Assembly: GCA_038380435.1 (NCBI GenBank)
Contig: JAWZYU010000025.1
Coordinates: forward strand, 42,416,691-42,480,690
Length of the DNA: 64,000 nt
From: Ryuthela nishihirai
Lineage: Eukaryota > Arthropoda > Arachnida > Araneae > Heptathelidae
Reading direction: 5' to 3'
Shown here: positions 1 through 11,608 of the stretch, piece after piece
How positions within the stretch are numbered: position 1 is the stretch's first letter
Layout: every line of letters starts with the position of its first letter
Program-made: the position numbers and the translations under genes
Notes under the pieces: generated by a model
Seen by the model: the letters and a program-made list of their open reading frames with translations, nothing else
Database searches by the model: none
Told to the model about the DNA's origin: nothing

Positions 1-113
1 TAAAAGGGCTTTCGAATGATCCAATCGTGGGTCCTCTAGGTCAATTAGGGGTCGACTTCATATGCAGAATTTTGTTACACGTTTTTGGCTTTTTCTCGTG
101 AACCATAGGTCGC
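1..113 (+). repeat. Partial L monomer at the left window edge
   Basis: The first 113 bases are the 3' part of a 147-bp monomer with the GTCGACTTC block near position 50. The missing 34 bases lie outside the window, so the array continues leftward. Confidence 0.9.
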
Positions 114-384
114 ATGAACTTGCTGTCAAGTTCGTGTCACTCGGCTCTAAAAGTGCTTTCGAATGACCCAATCGTGGGTCCTCTAGGTCAATTAGGGGAT
201 ATGCAGAATTTTGCTACACGTTTTTGGCGTTTTCTCATGAACCATAGGTCGCATGACCTTGCTGTCAAGTTCGTGTTACTCATCTCTAAAAGCGCTTTCG
301 AATGACCCAATCGTGGGTCCTCTAGGTCAATTAGGGGATATGCAGAATTTTGCTACACGTTTTTGGCGTTTTCTCATGAACCAT

Positions 385-398
385 AGGTCGCATGACCT
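385..398 (+). other. Hairpin-capable dyad AGGTC-GCAT-GACCT
   Basis: Five-base arms AGGTC and GACCT surround GCAT, spanning the monomer boundary. The dyad is kept in most monomers and damaged in the CATAAGTCGC and GCATGAACTT variants. Short dyads are common in centromeric satellites; no function is shown here. Confidence 0.55.
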
Positions 399-407
399 TG
401 CTGTCAA

Positions 408-424
408 GTTCGTGTTACTCGGCT
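408..424 (+). other. CENP-B-box-like 17-mer (one example of hundreds)
   Basis: GTTCGTGTTACTCGGCT fits the mammalian CENP-B box core NTTCGNNNNANNCGGGN at 8 of 9 fixed bases; the only mismatch is C for the last G. Most monomers carry this exact motif. Common variants change the core, e.g. TTCATG, CTCTGC, CTCGAC and TACGTG. I saw no copy with a perfect CGGG at this place. Binding by a CENP-B or pogo-like protein is inference only. Confidence 0.5.
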
Positions 425-867
425 CTAAAAGGGCTTTCGAATGACCCTATCGTGGGTCCTCCAGGTCAATTAGGGGTCGACTTCATATGCAGAATTTTTT
501 TACACGTTTTTGGCTTTTTCTCGTGAACCATAGATCGCATGAACTTGCTGTAAAGTTCGTGTTACTCGGCTCTAAAAGTGCTTTCGCATGACCCAATCGT
601 GGGTCCTCTAGGTCAATTAGGGGATATGCAGAATTTTGCTACACGTTTTTGGCGTTTTCTCATGAACCATAGGTCGCATGACCTTGCTGTCAAGTTCGTG
701 TTACTCGGCTCTAAAAGGGGTTTCGAATGACCCTATCGTGGGTCTTCTAGGTCAATTAGGGGATATGCAGAATTTTGCTACACATTTTTGGCCTTTTCTC
801 ATGAACCATAGGTCGCATGACCTTGCTGTCAAGTTCGTGTTACTCGGCTCTAAAAGGGCTTTCGAAT

Positions 868-883
868 GACCCTATCGTGGGTC
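868..883 (+). other. Dyad GACCC-TATCGT-GGGTC
   Basis: Five-base arms with a 6-nt spacer, followed at 888-893 by AGGTCA, which can also pair with the upstream TGACC. Both pairings recur in most monomers, giving several GGTC/GACC elements per unit with the boundary dyad. Confidence 0.5.
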
Positions 884-901
884 CTCTAGGTCAATTAGGG
901 G

Positions 902-909
902 TCGACTTC
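902..909 (+). other. Diagnostic 8-bp L insertion
   Basis: TCGACTTC sits between AGGGG and ATATGCAG and is absent from S monomers, where GGGG runs straight into ATATGCAG. It occurs about 133 times. Point variants include TCGATTTC near 2469 and AGGGTTCGAC near 31477, 45329 and 49725. I cannot tell whether it is an insertion in L or a deletion in S. Confidence 0.9.
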
Positions 910-1388
910 ATATGCAGAATTTTGTTACACGTTTTTGGCTTTTTCTCGTGAACCATAGGTCGCATTACCTTGCTGTCAGGTTCGTGTTACTCGGCTCTAA
1001 AAGGGCTTTCGAACGACCCAATCGTCGGTCCTCTAGGTCAATTAGGGGATATGCAGAATTTTTCTACACGTTTTTGGCGTTTTCTCATGAACCATAGGTC
1101 GCATGACTTTGCTGTCAAGTTCGTGTTACTCGGCTCTAAAAGGGCTTTCGACTGACCCTATCGTGGGTCCTCTAGGTCAATTAGGGGTCGAATTCATATG
1201 CATAATTTTGTTACACGTTCTTGGCTTTTTCTCGTGAACCATAGGTCGCATGACCTTGCTGTCAAGTTCGTGTTACTCGGCTCTAAAAGTGCTTTCGAAT
1301 GACACAATCGTGGGTCCTCTAGGTCAATTAGGGGATATGCAGAATTTTGCTACACGTTTTTGTCGTTTTCTCATGAACCATAGGTCGC

Positions 1389-2670
1389 ATGACCTTGCTG
1401 TCAAGTTCGTGTTACTCAGCTCTAAAAGGGCTTTCGAATGACCCTATCGTAGGTCCTCTAGGTCAATTAGGGGTCGACTTCATATGCAGAATTTTGTTAC
1501 ACGTTTTTGGCTTTTTCTCGTGAACCATAGGTCGCATGACTTTGCTGTCAAGTTCGTGTTACTCGGCTCTAAAAGTTCTTTCGAATGACCCTATCTTGAG
1601 TCCTCTAGTCAATTAGGGGATATGCAGGATTTTGTTACACGTTTTTGGCGTTTTCTGATGAACCATAGGTCGCATGACCTTGCTGTAAAGTTCGTGTTAC
1701 TCGGTTCTAAAAGGGCTTTCGAATGACCCTATCGTGGGTCCTCTAGGTCAATTAGGGGATATGCAGAATTTTGCTACACCTTTTTGGCCTTTTCTCATGA
1801 ACCATAGGTCGCATGACCTTGCTGTCAAGTACGTGTTACTCGGCTCTAAAAGGGCTTTCGAATGACCCTATCGTGAGTCCTCTAGGTCAATTAGGGGATA
1901 TGCAGGATTTTGTTACACGTTTTTGGCTTTTTCTCGTGATCCATAGGTCGCATGACCTTGCTGTCAAGTTCGTGTTACTCGGCTCAAAAAGGGCTTTCGA
2001 ATGACCCAATCATGGTTCCTCTAGGTCAATTAGGGGATATGCAGAATTTTGCTACACGTTTTTGGCGTTTTCTCATGAACCATAGGTCGCATGACCTTGC
2101 TCTCAAGTTCGTGTTACTCGGCTCTAAAAGGGCTTTCGAATGACCCTATCGTGGGTCCTCTAGATCAATTAGGGGTCGACTTCATATGCAGAATTTTGTT
2201 ACACTTTTTTGGCTTTTTCTCGTGAACCATAGGTCGCATGACCTTGCTGTCAAGTTCGTGTTACTCGGCTCTAAAAGGGCTTTCCAATGACCCTATCGTG
2301 GGTCCTCTAGGTCAATTAGGGGTCGACTTCATATGCAGAATTTTGTTACACGTTTTTGGCTTTTTCTCGTGAACCATAGGTCGCATGACCTTGCTGTGAA
2401 GTTCGTGTTACTCGGCTCTAAAAGGGCTTTCGAATGACATTATCGTGGGTCCTCTAGGTCAATTAGGGGTCGATTTCATATGCAGAATTTTGTTACACGT
2501 TTTTGGCTTTTTCTGGTGAACCATAGGTCGCATGACCTTGCTGTCAAGTTCGTGTTACTCGGCTCTAAAAGGACTTTCGAATGACCCTATCGTAGGTCCT
2601 CTAGGTCAATTAGGGGATATGCAGAATTTTGCTACACGTTTTTGGCGTTTTGTCATGAACCATAGGTCGC
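1389..2670 (+). repeat. Local HOR copy, 9 monomers (1,282 bp)
   Basis: Corresponds to 2671-4091 with offset 1,282, then 1,421 once one extra S monomer appears in the second copy (the one reading GATCTTGCTG near 3096). Shared rare variants include AAAAGTTCTTTCG with CTATCTTGAGTCC, CTCAAAAAGGG, CTAGATCAATT, TACACTTTTTTGG and CTTTCCAATG. Similarity fades around 2,400-2,580. Confidence 0.8.
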
Positions 2671-4091
2671 ATGACCTTGCTGTCAAGTTCGTGTTACTCG
2701 GCCCTAAAAGGGCTTTCGAATGACCCTATCGTAGGTCCTCTAGGTCAATTAGGGGTCGACTTCATATGCAGAATTTTGTTACACGTTTTTGGCTTTTTCT
2801 CGTGAACCATAGGTCGCATGACTTTGCTGTCAAGTTCGTGTTACTCGGCTCTAAAAGTTCTTTCGAATGACCCTATCTTGAGTCCTCTAGTCAATTAGGG
2901 GATATGCAGGATTTTGTTACACGTTTTTGGCGTTTTCTGATGAACCATAGGTCGCATGACCTTGCTGTAAAGTTCGTGTTACTCGGCTCTAAAAGGGCTT
3001 TCGAATGACCCTATCGTGGGTCCTCTAGGTCAATTAGGGGATATGCAGGATTTTGTTACATGTTTTTGGTCTTTTCTCATGAACCATAGGTCGCATGATC
3101 TTGCTGTCAAGTTCGTGTTACTCGGCTCTAAAAGGGCTTTCGAATGACCCTATCGTGGGTCCTCTAGGTCAATTAGGGGATATGCAGAATTTTGCTACAC
3201 GTTTTTGGCCTTTTCTCATGAACCATAGGTCGCATGACCTTGCTGTCAAGTACGTGTTACTCGGCTCTAAAAGGGCTTTCGAATGACCCTATCGTGAGTC
3301 CTCTAGGTCAATTAGGGGATATGCAGGATTTTGTTACACGTTTTTGGCTTTTTCTCGTGAACCATAGGTCGCATGACCTTGCTGTCAAGTTCGTGTTACT
3401 CGGCTCAAAAAGGGCTTTCGAATGACCCAATCATGGTTCCTCTAGGTCAATTAGGGGATATGCAGAATTTTGCTACACGTTTTTGGCGTTTTCTCATGAA
3501 CCATAGGTCGCATGACCTTGCTCTCAAGTTCGTGTTACTCGGCTCTACAAGGGCTTTCGAATGACCCTATCGTGGGTCCTCTAGATCAATTAGGGGTCGA
3601 CTTCATATGCAGAATTTTGTTACACTTTTTTGGCTTTTTCTCGTGAACCATAGGTCGCATGACCTTGCTGTCAAGTTCGTGTTACTCGGCTCTAAAAGGG
3701 CTTTCCAATGACCCTATCGTGGGTCCTCTAGGTCAATTAGGGGTCGACTTCATATGCAGAATTTTGTTACACGTTTTTGGCTTTTTCTCGTGAACCATAG
3801 GTCGCATGACCTTGCTGTCAAGTTCGTGTTACTCGGCTCTAAAAGGGCTTTCGAATGACCCTATCGTGGGTCCTCTAGGTCAATTAGGGGTCGACTTCAT
3901 ATGCAGAATTTTGTTACACCTTTTTGGCTTTTTCTCGTGAACCATAGGTCGCATGACTTTGCGGTCAATTTCGTGTTACTCGGCTCTAAATGGGCTTTCG
4001 AATGACCCAATCGTGGGTCCTCTAGGTCAATTAGGGGATATGCAGAATTTTGCTACACGTTTTTGGCGTTTTCTCATGAACCATAGGTCGC
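2671..4091 (+). repeat. Local HOR copy, 10 monomers (1,421 bp)
   Basis: Second copy of 1389-2670 with one extra monomer. It overlaps the first part of the 4,351-bp duplication unit that starts near 2768, so it was formed before that duplication. Confidence 0.78.
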
Positions 4092-7000
4092 ATGACCTTT
4101 CTGTCAAGTTCGTGTTACTCATCTCTAAAAGGGCTTTCGAATGACCCTATCGTGGGTCCTCTAGGTCAATTAGGGGATATGCAGAATTTTGCTAAACGTT
4201 TTTGGCGTTTTCTCATGAACCATAGGTCGCATGACCTTGCTGTCAAGTTCGTGTTACACGGCTCTAAAAGGGCTTTCGTATGACCCTATCGGGAGTCCTC
4301 TAGGTCAATTAGGGGATATGCAGGATTTTGTTACACGTTTCTGGCTTTTTCTCGTGAACCATAGGTCGCATGACCTTGCTGTCAAGTTCGTGTTACTCGG
4401 CTCTAAAAGGGCTTTCGAATGACATTATCGTGGGTCCTCTAGGTCAATTAGGGGTCGACTTCATATGCAGAATTTTGTTACACGTTTTTGGCTTTTTCTG
4501 GTGAACCATAGGTCGCATGACCTTGCTGTCAAGTTCGCGTTACTCGGCTCTAAAAGGGCTTTCGAATGACCCTATCGTGGGTCCTCTAGGTCAATTAGGG
4601 GATATGCAGGATTTTGTTACACGTTTTTGGTCTTTTCTCATGAACCATAGGTCGCATGACCTTGCTGTCAAGTTCGTGTTACTCGGTTCTAAAAGGGCTT
4701 TCGAATGATCCTATCGTGGGTCCTCTAGGTCAATTAGGGGATATGCAGAATTTTGTTACACGTTTTTGGCCTTTTTTCATGAACCATAGGTCGCATGACC
4801 TTGCTGTCAAGTTCGTGTTACTCGGCTCTAAAAGGGCTTTCGCACGACCCTATCGTGGGTCCTCTAGGTCAATTAGGGGATATGCAGAATTTTGCTACAC
4901 GTTTTTGGCCTTTTCTCATGAACCATAAGTCGCATGACCTTGCTGTCAAGTTCGTGTTACTCGGCTCTAAAAGGACTTTCGCATGACCCTATCGTGGTTC
5001 CTCTAGGTCAATTAGGGGATATGCAGAATTTTGTTAAACGTTTTTGGCTTTTTCTCCTGAACCAGAGGTCGCATGACCTTGCTGTCAAGTTCGTGTTACT
5101 CGGCTCTAAAAGGGCTTTCGAATGACCCAATCGTGGGTCCTCTAGGTCAATTAGGGGATATGCAGAATTTTGTTACACGTTTTTGGCCTTTTCTCATGAA
5201 CCATAGGTCGCATGATCTTGCTGTGAAGTTCATGTTACTCGGCTCTAAAAGGGCTTTCGCATGACCCTATCGAGGGTCCTCTAGGTAAATTAGGGGTCGA
5301 CTTCATATGCAGAATTTTGTTACACGTTTTTGTCTTTTTCTCGTGAACCATAGGTCGCATGACCTTGCTGTCAAGTTCGTGTTACTCGGCTCTAAAAGGG
5401 GTTTCGAACGACCCTATCGTGAGTCCTCTAGGTCAATTAGGGGATATGCAGGATTTTGCTACACGTTTTTCGCGTTTTCTCATGAACCATAGGTCGCATG
5501 ACCTTGCTGTCAAGTTCGTGTTACTCGGCTCTAAAAGGGGTTTCGAATGACCCTATCGTGGGTCCTCTAGGTCAATTAGGGGATATGCAGAAATTTGCTA
5601 CACGTTTTTGGCGTTTTCTCATGAACCATAGGTCGCATGACCTTGCTGTCAAGTTCGTGTTACTCTGCTCTAAAAGGGCTTTCGAATGACCCTATCGTGG
5701 GTCCTCTAGGTCAATTAGGGGATATGCAGGATATTGTTACACGTTTTTTGCCTTTTCTCATGAACCATAGGTCGCATGACCTTGCTGTCAAGTTCGTGTT
5801 ACTCGGCTCTAAAAGGGCTTTCGAATGACCCTATCGTGGGTCCTCTAGGTCAATTAGGGGATATGCAGGATTTTGTTACATGTTTTTGGCCTTTTCTCAT
5901 GAACCATAGGTCGCATGACCTTGCTGTCAAGTTCGTGTTACTCGGCTCTAAAAGGGCTTTCGCACGACCCTATCGTGAGTCCTCTAGGTCAATTAGGGGC
6001 TATGCAGAATTTTGCTACACCTTTTTAGCCTTTTCTCATGAACCATAGGTCGCATGACCTTGCTGTTAAGTTCGTGTTACTCGGCTCTAAAAGGGCTTTC
6101 GTGGGTCCTCTAGGTCAATTAGGGGATATGCAGAATTTTGCTACACGTTTTTGGCGTTTTCTCATGAACCATAGGTCGCATGACCTTGCTGTCAAGTTCA
6201 TGTTACTCGGCTCTAAAAGGGCTTTCGAATGACCCTATCGTGAGTCCTCTAGGTCAATTAGGGTATATGCAGAATTTTGTTACACGTTTTTGGCGTTTTC
6301 TCATGAACCATAGGTCGCATGAACTTGCTGTCAAGTTCGTGTTACTCGACTCTAAAAGGGCTTTCGAATGACCCTATCGTGGGTCCTCTAGGTCAATTAG
6401 GGGTCGACTTCATATGCAGAATTTTGTTACACGTTTTTGGCTTTTTCTCGTGAACCATAGGTCGCATGACCTTGCTGTCAAGTTCGTGTTACTCGACACT
6501 AAAAGGGGTTTCGAATGACCCTATCGTGGGTCCTCTAGGTCAATTAGGGGATATGCAGAATTTTGCTACACATTTTTGGCCTTTTCTCATGAACCATAGG
6601 TCGCATGACCTTGCTGTCAAGTTCGTGTTACTCGGCTCTAAAAGGACTTTCGAATGACCCTATCGTAGGTCCTCTAGGTCAATTAGGGGATATGCAGAAT
6701 TTTGCTACACGTTTTTGGCGTTTTCTCATGAACCATAGGTCGCATGACCTTGCTGTCAAGTTCGTGTTACTCTGCTCTAAAAGGGCTTTCGAATGACCCT
6801 ATCGTGGGTCCTCTAGGTCAATTAGGGGTCGACTTCATATGCACAATTTTGTTACACGTTTTTTGCTTTTTCTCATGAACCATAGGTCGCATGACCTTGC
6901 TGTCAAGTTCGTGTTACTCGGCTCTAAAAGGGCTTTCGAATGACCCAATCGTGGGTCCTCTAGGTCAATTAATGGATATGCAGAATTTTGCTACACGTTT

Positions 7001-7118
7001 TTGGCGTTTTCTCATGAACCATAGGTCGCATGACCTTGCTGTCAAATTCGTGTTACTCGGCCCTAAAAGGGCTTTCGAATGACCCTATCGTGGGTCCTCT
7101 AGGTCAATATGGGGATAT
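2768..7118 (+). repeat. 4,351-bp tandem duplication, copy 1 (31 monomers)
   Basis: Every rare variant recurs 4,351 bp downstream, then 4,490 bp downstream from about 4,370 onward. The length equals 31 x 139 + 7 L insertions - 13 (126-bp monomer) - 1. The repeat boundary lies between the TATGGGG variant near 7110 and GACTTTGCTG at 7171. Relative to copy 2 it lacks one S monomer, the CAATTGTGGG/GCTACAAAT type. Confidence 0.92.
6054..6179 (+). repeat. 126-bp short monomer (13-bp deletion)
   Basis: GCTTTCG runs directly into TGGGTCC. The 13 bases between two TCG copies, TCG-AATGACCCTA-TCG, are gone. The same form recurs at 10544-10669, 17045-17170, 22253-22378, 27184-27309, 30694-30819, 39448-39573, 53586-53711 and 62744-62869. 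In each case it has the same neighbours, which implies one event copied by block duplication. Since 126 is a multiple of three and the deletion removes the usual TGA, open frames run on here. Confidence 0.92.
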
Positions 7119-10100
7119 GCAGAATTTTGTTACACGTTTTTGGCTTTTTCTCGTGAACCATAGGTCGCATGACTTTGCTGTCAAGTTCGTGTTACTCGGC
7201 TCTAAAAGTTCTTTCGAATGACCCTATCTTGAGTCCTCTAGTCAATTAGGGGATATGCAGGATTTTGTTACACGTTTTTGGCGTTTTCTGATGAACCATA
7301 GGTCGCATGACCTTGCTGTAAAGTTCGTGTTACTCGGCTCTAAAAGGGCTTTCGAATGACCCTATCGTGGGTCCTCTAGGTCAATTAGGGGATATGCAGG
7401 ATTTTGTTACATGTTTTTGGTCTTTTCTCATGAACCATAGGTCGCATGATCTTGCTGTCAAGTTCGTGTTACTCGGCTCTAAAAGGGCTTTCGAATGACC
7501 CTATCGTGGGTCCTCTAGGTCAATTAGGGGATATGCAGAATTTTGCTACACGTTTTTGGCCTTTTCTCATGAACCATAGGTCGCATGACCTTGCTGTCAA
7601 GTACGTGTTACTCGGCTCTAAAAGGGCTTTCGAATGACCCTATCGTGAGTCCTCTAGGTCAATTAGGGGATATGCAGGATTTTGTTACACGTTTTTGGCT
7701 TTTTCTCGTGAACCATAGGTCGCATGACCTTGCTGTCAAGTTCGTGTTACTCGGCTCAAAAAGGGCTTTCGAATGACCCAATCATGGTTCCTCTAGGTCA
7801 ATTAGGGGATATGCAGAATTTTGCTACACGTTTTTGGCGTTTTCTCATGAACCATAGGTCGCATGACCTTGCTCTCAAGTTCGTGTTACTCGGCTCTACA
7901 AGGGCTTTCGAATGACCCTATCGTGGGTCCTCTAGATCAATTAGGGGTCGACTTCATATGCAGAATTTTGTTACACTTTTTTGGCTTTTTCTCGTGAACC
8001 ATAGGTCGCATGACCTTGCTGTCAAGTTCGTGTTACTCGGCTCTAAAAGGGCTTTCCAATGACCCTATCGTGGGTCCTCTAGGTCAATTAGGGGTCGACT
8101 TCATATGCAGAATTTTGTTACACGTTTTTGGCTTTTTCTCGTGAACCATAGGTCGCATGACCTTGCTGTCAAGTTCGTGTTACTCGGCTCTAAAAGGGCT
8201 TTCGAATGACCCTATCGTGGGTCCTCTAGGTCAATTAGGGGTCGACTTCATATGCAGAATTTTGTTACACCTTTTTGGCTTTTTCTCGTGAACCATAGGT
8301 CGCATGACTTTGCGGTCAATTTCGTGTTACTCGGCTCTAAATGGGCTTTCGAATGACCCAATCGTGGGTCCTCTAGGTCAATTAGGGGATATGCAGAATT
8401 TTGCTACACGTTTTTGGCGTTTTCTCATGAACCATAGGTCGCATGACCTTTCTGTCAAGTTCGTGTTACTCATCTCTAAAAGGGCTTTCGAATGACCCTA
8501 TCGTGGGTCCTCTAGGTCAATTAGGGGATATGCAGAATTTTGCTAAACGTTTTTGGCGTTTTCTCATGAACCATAGGTCGCATGACCTTGCTGTCAAGTT
8601 CGTGTTACACGGCTCTAAAAGGGCTTTCGTATGACCCTATCGGGAGTCCTCTAGGTCAATTAGGGGATATGCAGGATTTTGTTACACGTTTCTGGCTTTT
8701 TCTCGTGAACCATAGGTCGCATGACCTTGCTGTCAAGTTCGTGTTACTCGGCTCTAAAAGGGCTTTCGAATGACCCAATTGTGGGTCCTCTAGGTCAATT
8801 AGGGGATATGCAGAATTTTGCTACAAATTTTTGGCGTTTTCTCATGAACCATAAGTCGCATGACCTTGCTGTCAAGTTCGTGTTACTCGGCTCTAAAAGG
8901 GCTTTCGAATGACATTATCGTGGGTCCTCTAGGTCAATTAGGGGTCGACTTCATATGCAGAATTTTGTTACACGTTTTTGGCTTTTTCTGGTGAACCATA
9001 GGTCGCATGACCTTGCTGTCAAGTTCGCGTTACTCGGCTCTAAAAGGGCTTTCGAATGACCCTATCGTGGGTCCTCTAGGTCAATTAGGGGATATGCAGG
9101 ATTTTGTTACACGTTTTTGGTCTTTTCTCATGAACCATAGGTCGCATGACCTTGCTGTCAAGTTCGTGTTACTCGGTTCTAAAAGGGCTTTCGAATGATC
9201 CTATCGTGGGTCCTCTAGGTCAATTAGGGGATATGCAGAATTTTGTTACACGTTTTTGGCCTTTTTTCATGAACCATAGGTCGCATGACCTTGCTGTCAA
9301 GTTCGTGTTACTCGGCTCTAAAAGGGCTTTCGCACGACCCTATCGTGGGTCCTCTAGGTCAATTAGGGGATATGCAGAATTTTGCTACACGTTTTTGGCC
9401 TTTTCTCATGAACCATAAGTCGCATGACCTTGCTGTCAAGTTCGTGTTACTCGGCTCTAAAAGGACTTTCGCATGACCCTATCGTGGTTCCTCTAGGTCA
9501 ATTAGGGGATATGCAGAATTTTGTTAAACGTTTTTGGCTTTTTCTCCTGAACCAGAGGTCGCATGACCTTGCTGTCAAGTTCGTGTTACTCGGCTCTAAA
9601 AGGGCTTTCGAATGACCCAATCGTGGGTCCTCTAGGTCAATTAGGGGATATGCAGAATTTTGTTACACGTTTTTGGCCTTTTCTCATGAACCATAGGTCG
9701 CATGATCTTGCTGTGAAGTTCATGTTACTCGGCTCTAAAAGGGCTTTCGCATGACCCTATCGAGGGTCCTCTAGGTAAATTAGGGGTCGACTTCATATGC
9801 AGAATTTTGTTACACGTTTTTGTCTTTTTCTCGTGAACCATAGGTCGCATGACCTTGCTGTCAAGTTCGTGTTACTCGGCTCTAAAAGGGGTTTCGAACG
9901 ACCCTATCGTGAGTCCTCTAGGTCAATTAGGGGATATGCAGGATTTTGCTACACGTTTTTCGCGTTTTCTCATGAACCATAGGTCGCATGACCTTGCTGT
10001 CAAGTTCGTGTTACTCGGCTCTAAAAGGGGTTTCGAATGACCCTATCGTGGGTCCTCTAGGTCAATTAGGGGATATGCAGAAATTTGCTACACGTTTTTG

Positions 10101-11608
10101 GCGTTTTCTCATGAACCATAGGTCGCATGACCTTGCTGTCAAGTTCGTGTTACTCTGCTCTAAAAGGGCTTTCGAATGACCCTATCGTGGGTCCTCTAGG
10201 TCAATTAGGGGATATGCAGGATATTGTTACACGTTTTTTGCCTTTTCTCATGAACCATAGGTCGCATGACCTTGCTGTCAAGTTCGTGTTACTCGGCTCT
10301 AAAAGGGCTTTCGAATGACCCTATCGTGGGTCCTCTAGGTCAATTAGGGGATATGCAGGATTTTGTTACATGTTTTTGGCCTTTTCTCATGAACCATAGG
10401 TCGCATGACCTTGCTGTCAAGTTCGTGTTACTCGGCTCTAAAAGGGCTTTCGCACGACCCTATCGTGAGTCCTCTAGGTCAATTAGGGGCTATGCAGAAT
10501 TTTGCTACACCTTTTTAGCCTTTTCTCATGAACCATAGGTCGCATGACCTTGCTGTTAAGTTCGTGTTACTCGGCTCTAAAAGGGCTTTCGTGGGTCCTC
10601 TAGGTCAATTAGGGGATATGCAGAATTTTGCTACACGTTTTTGGCGTTTTCTCATGAACCATAGGTCGCATGACCTTGCTGTCAAGTTCATGTTACTCGG
10701 CTCTAAAAGGGCTTTCGAATGACCCTATCGTGAGTCCTCTAGGTCAATTAGGGTATATGCAGAATTTTGTTACACGTTTTTGGCGTTTTCTCATGAACCA
10801 TAGGTCGCATGAACTTGCTGTCAAGTTCGTGTTACTCGACTCTAAAAGGGCTTTCGAATGACCCTATCGTGGGTCCTCTAGGTCAATTAGGGGTCGACTT
10901 CATATGCAGAATTTTGTTACACGTTTTTGGCTTTTTCTCGTGAACCATAGGTCGCATGACCTTGCTGTCAAGTTCGTGTTACTCGACACTAAAAGGGGTT
11001 TCGAATGACCCTATCGTGGGTCCTCTAGGTCAATTAGGGGATATGCAGAATTTTGCTACACATTTTTGGCCTTTTCTCATGAACCATAGGTCGCATGACC
11101 TTGCTGTCAAGTTCGTGTTACTCGGCTCTAAAAGGACTTTCGAATGACCCTATCGTAGGTCCTCTAGGTCAATTAGGGGATATGCAGAATTTTGCTACAC
11201 GTTTTTGGCGTTTTCTCATGAACCATAGGTCGCATGACCTTGCTGTCAAGTTCGTGTTACTCTGCTCTAAAAGGGCTTTCGAATGACCCTATCGTGGGTC
11301 CTCTAGGTCAATTAGGGGTCGACTTCATATGCACAATTTTGTTACACGTTTTTTGCTTTTTCTCATGAACCATAGGTCGCATGACCTTGCTGTCAAGTTC
11401 GTGTTACTCGGCTCTAAAAGGGCTTTCGAATGACCCAATCGTGGGTCCTCTAGGTCAATTAATGGATATGCAGAATTTTGCTACACGTTTTTGGCGTTTT
11501 CTCATGAACCATAGGTCGCATGACCTTGCTGTCAAATTCGTGTTACTCGGCCCTAAAAGGGCTTTCGAATGACCCTATCGTGGGTCCTCTAGGTCAATAT
11601 GGGGATAT
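7119..11608 (+). repeat. 4,351-bp tandem duplication, copy 2 (32 monomers, 4,490 bp)
   Basis: Nearly identical to copy 1 wherever I compared them. It contains one additional 139-bp monomer at 8721-8859. A relative of that monomer sits at the same relative place in HOR25 units (for example 24936), so copy 1 probably lost it. The near-identity suggests a recent duplication, or an assembly duplication that needs read-depth support. Confidence 0.92.

Larger units (their letters stand above)
817..963 (+). repeat. Reference L monomer (147 bp)
   Basis: Typical long monomer. It has the 8-bp block at 902-909, SalI GTCGAC at 901-906 and NdeI CATATG at 909-914. L monomers usually also carry a linked set of variants: GTTACACG rather than GCTACACG, GGCTTTTT rather than GGCGTTTT, and CTCGTGAACC rather than CTCATGAACC. 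They therefore form a subfamily rather than S monomers with random insertions. The length is a multiple of three and equals the DNA length of a nucleosome core. Confidence 0.93.
114..1388 (+). repeat. Mixed S/L monomers, nine units
   Basis: Nine monomers, three of them L (8-bp block near 476, 901 and 1188). No long block matches elsewhere closely enough to name a HOR copy. The L at about 1188 reads TCGAATTC instead of TCGACTTC, turning the SalI site into an EcoRI site. The L near 476 has an expanded T run after GAATTTT. Confidence 0.8.

Noticed and set aside
1188..1200. EcoRI-site variant of the L block as a cloning or vector artefact
   Set aside because: A single C-to-A change in TCGACTTC explains it, and the flanks are normal satellite.
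4267..4310. Second CENP-B-like match TTCGTATGACC...CGGGA in monomers with TATCGGGAG
   Set aside because: The CGGG lies four bases too far from TTCGNNNNANN, so it does not fit the box spacing; only five of nine core bases align in register.
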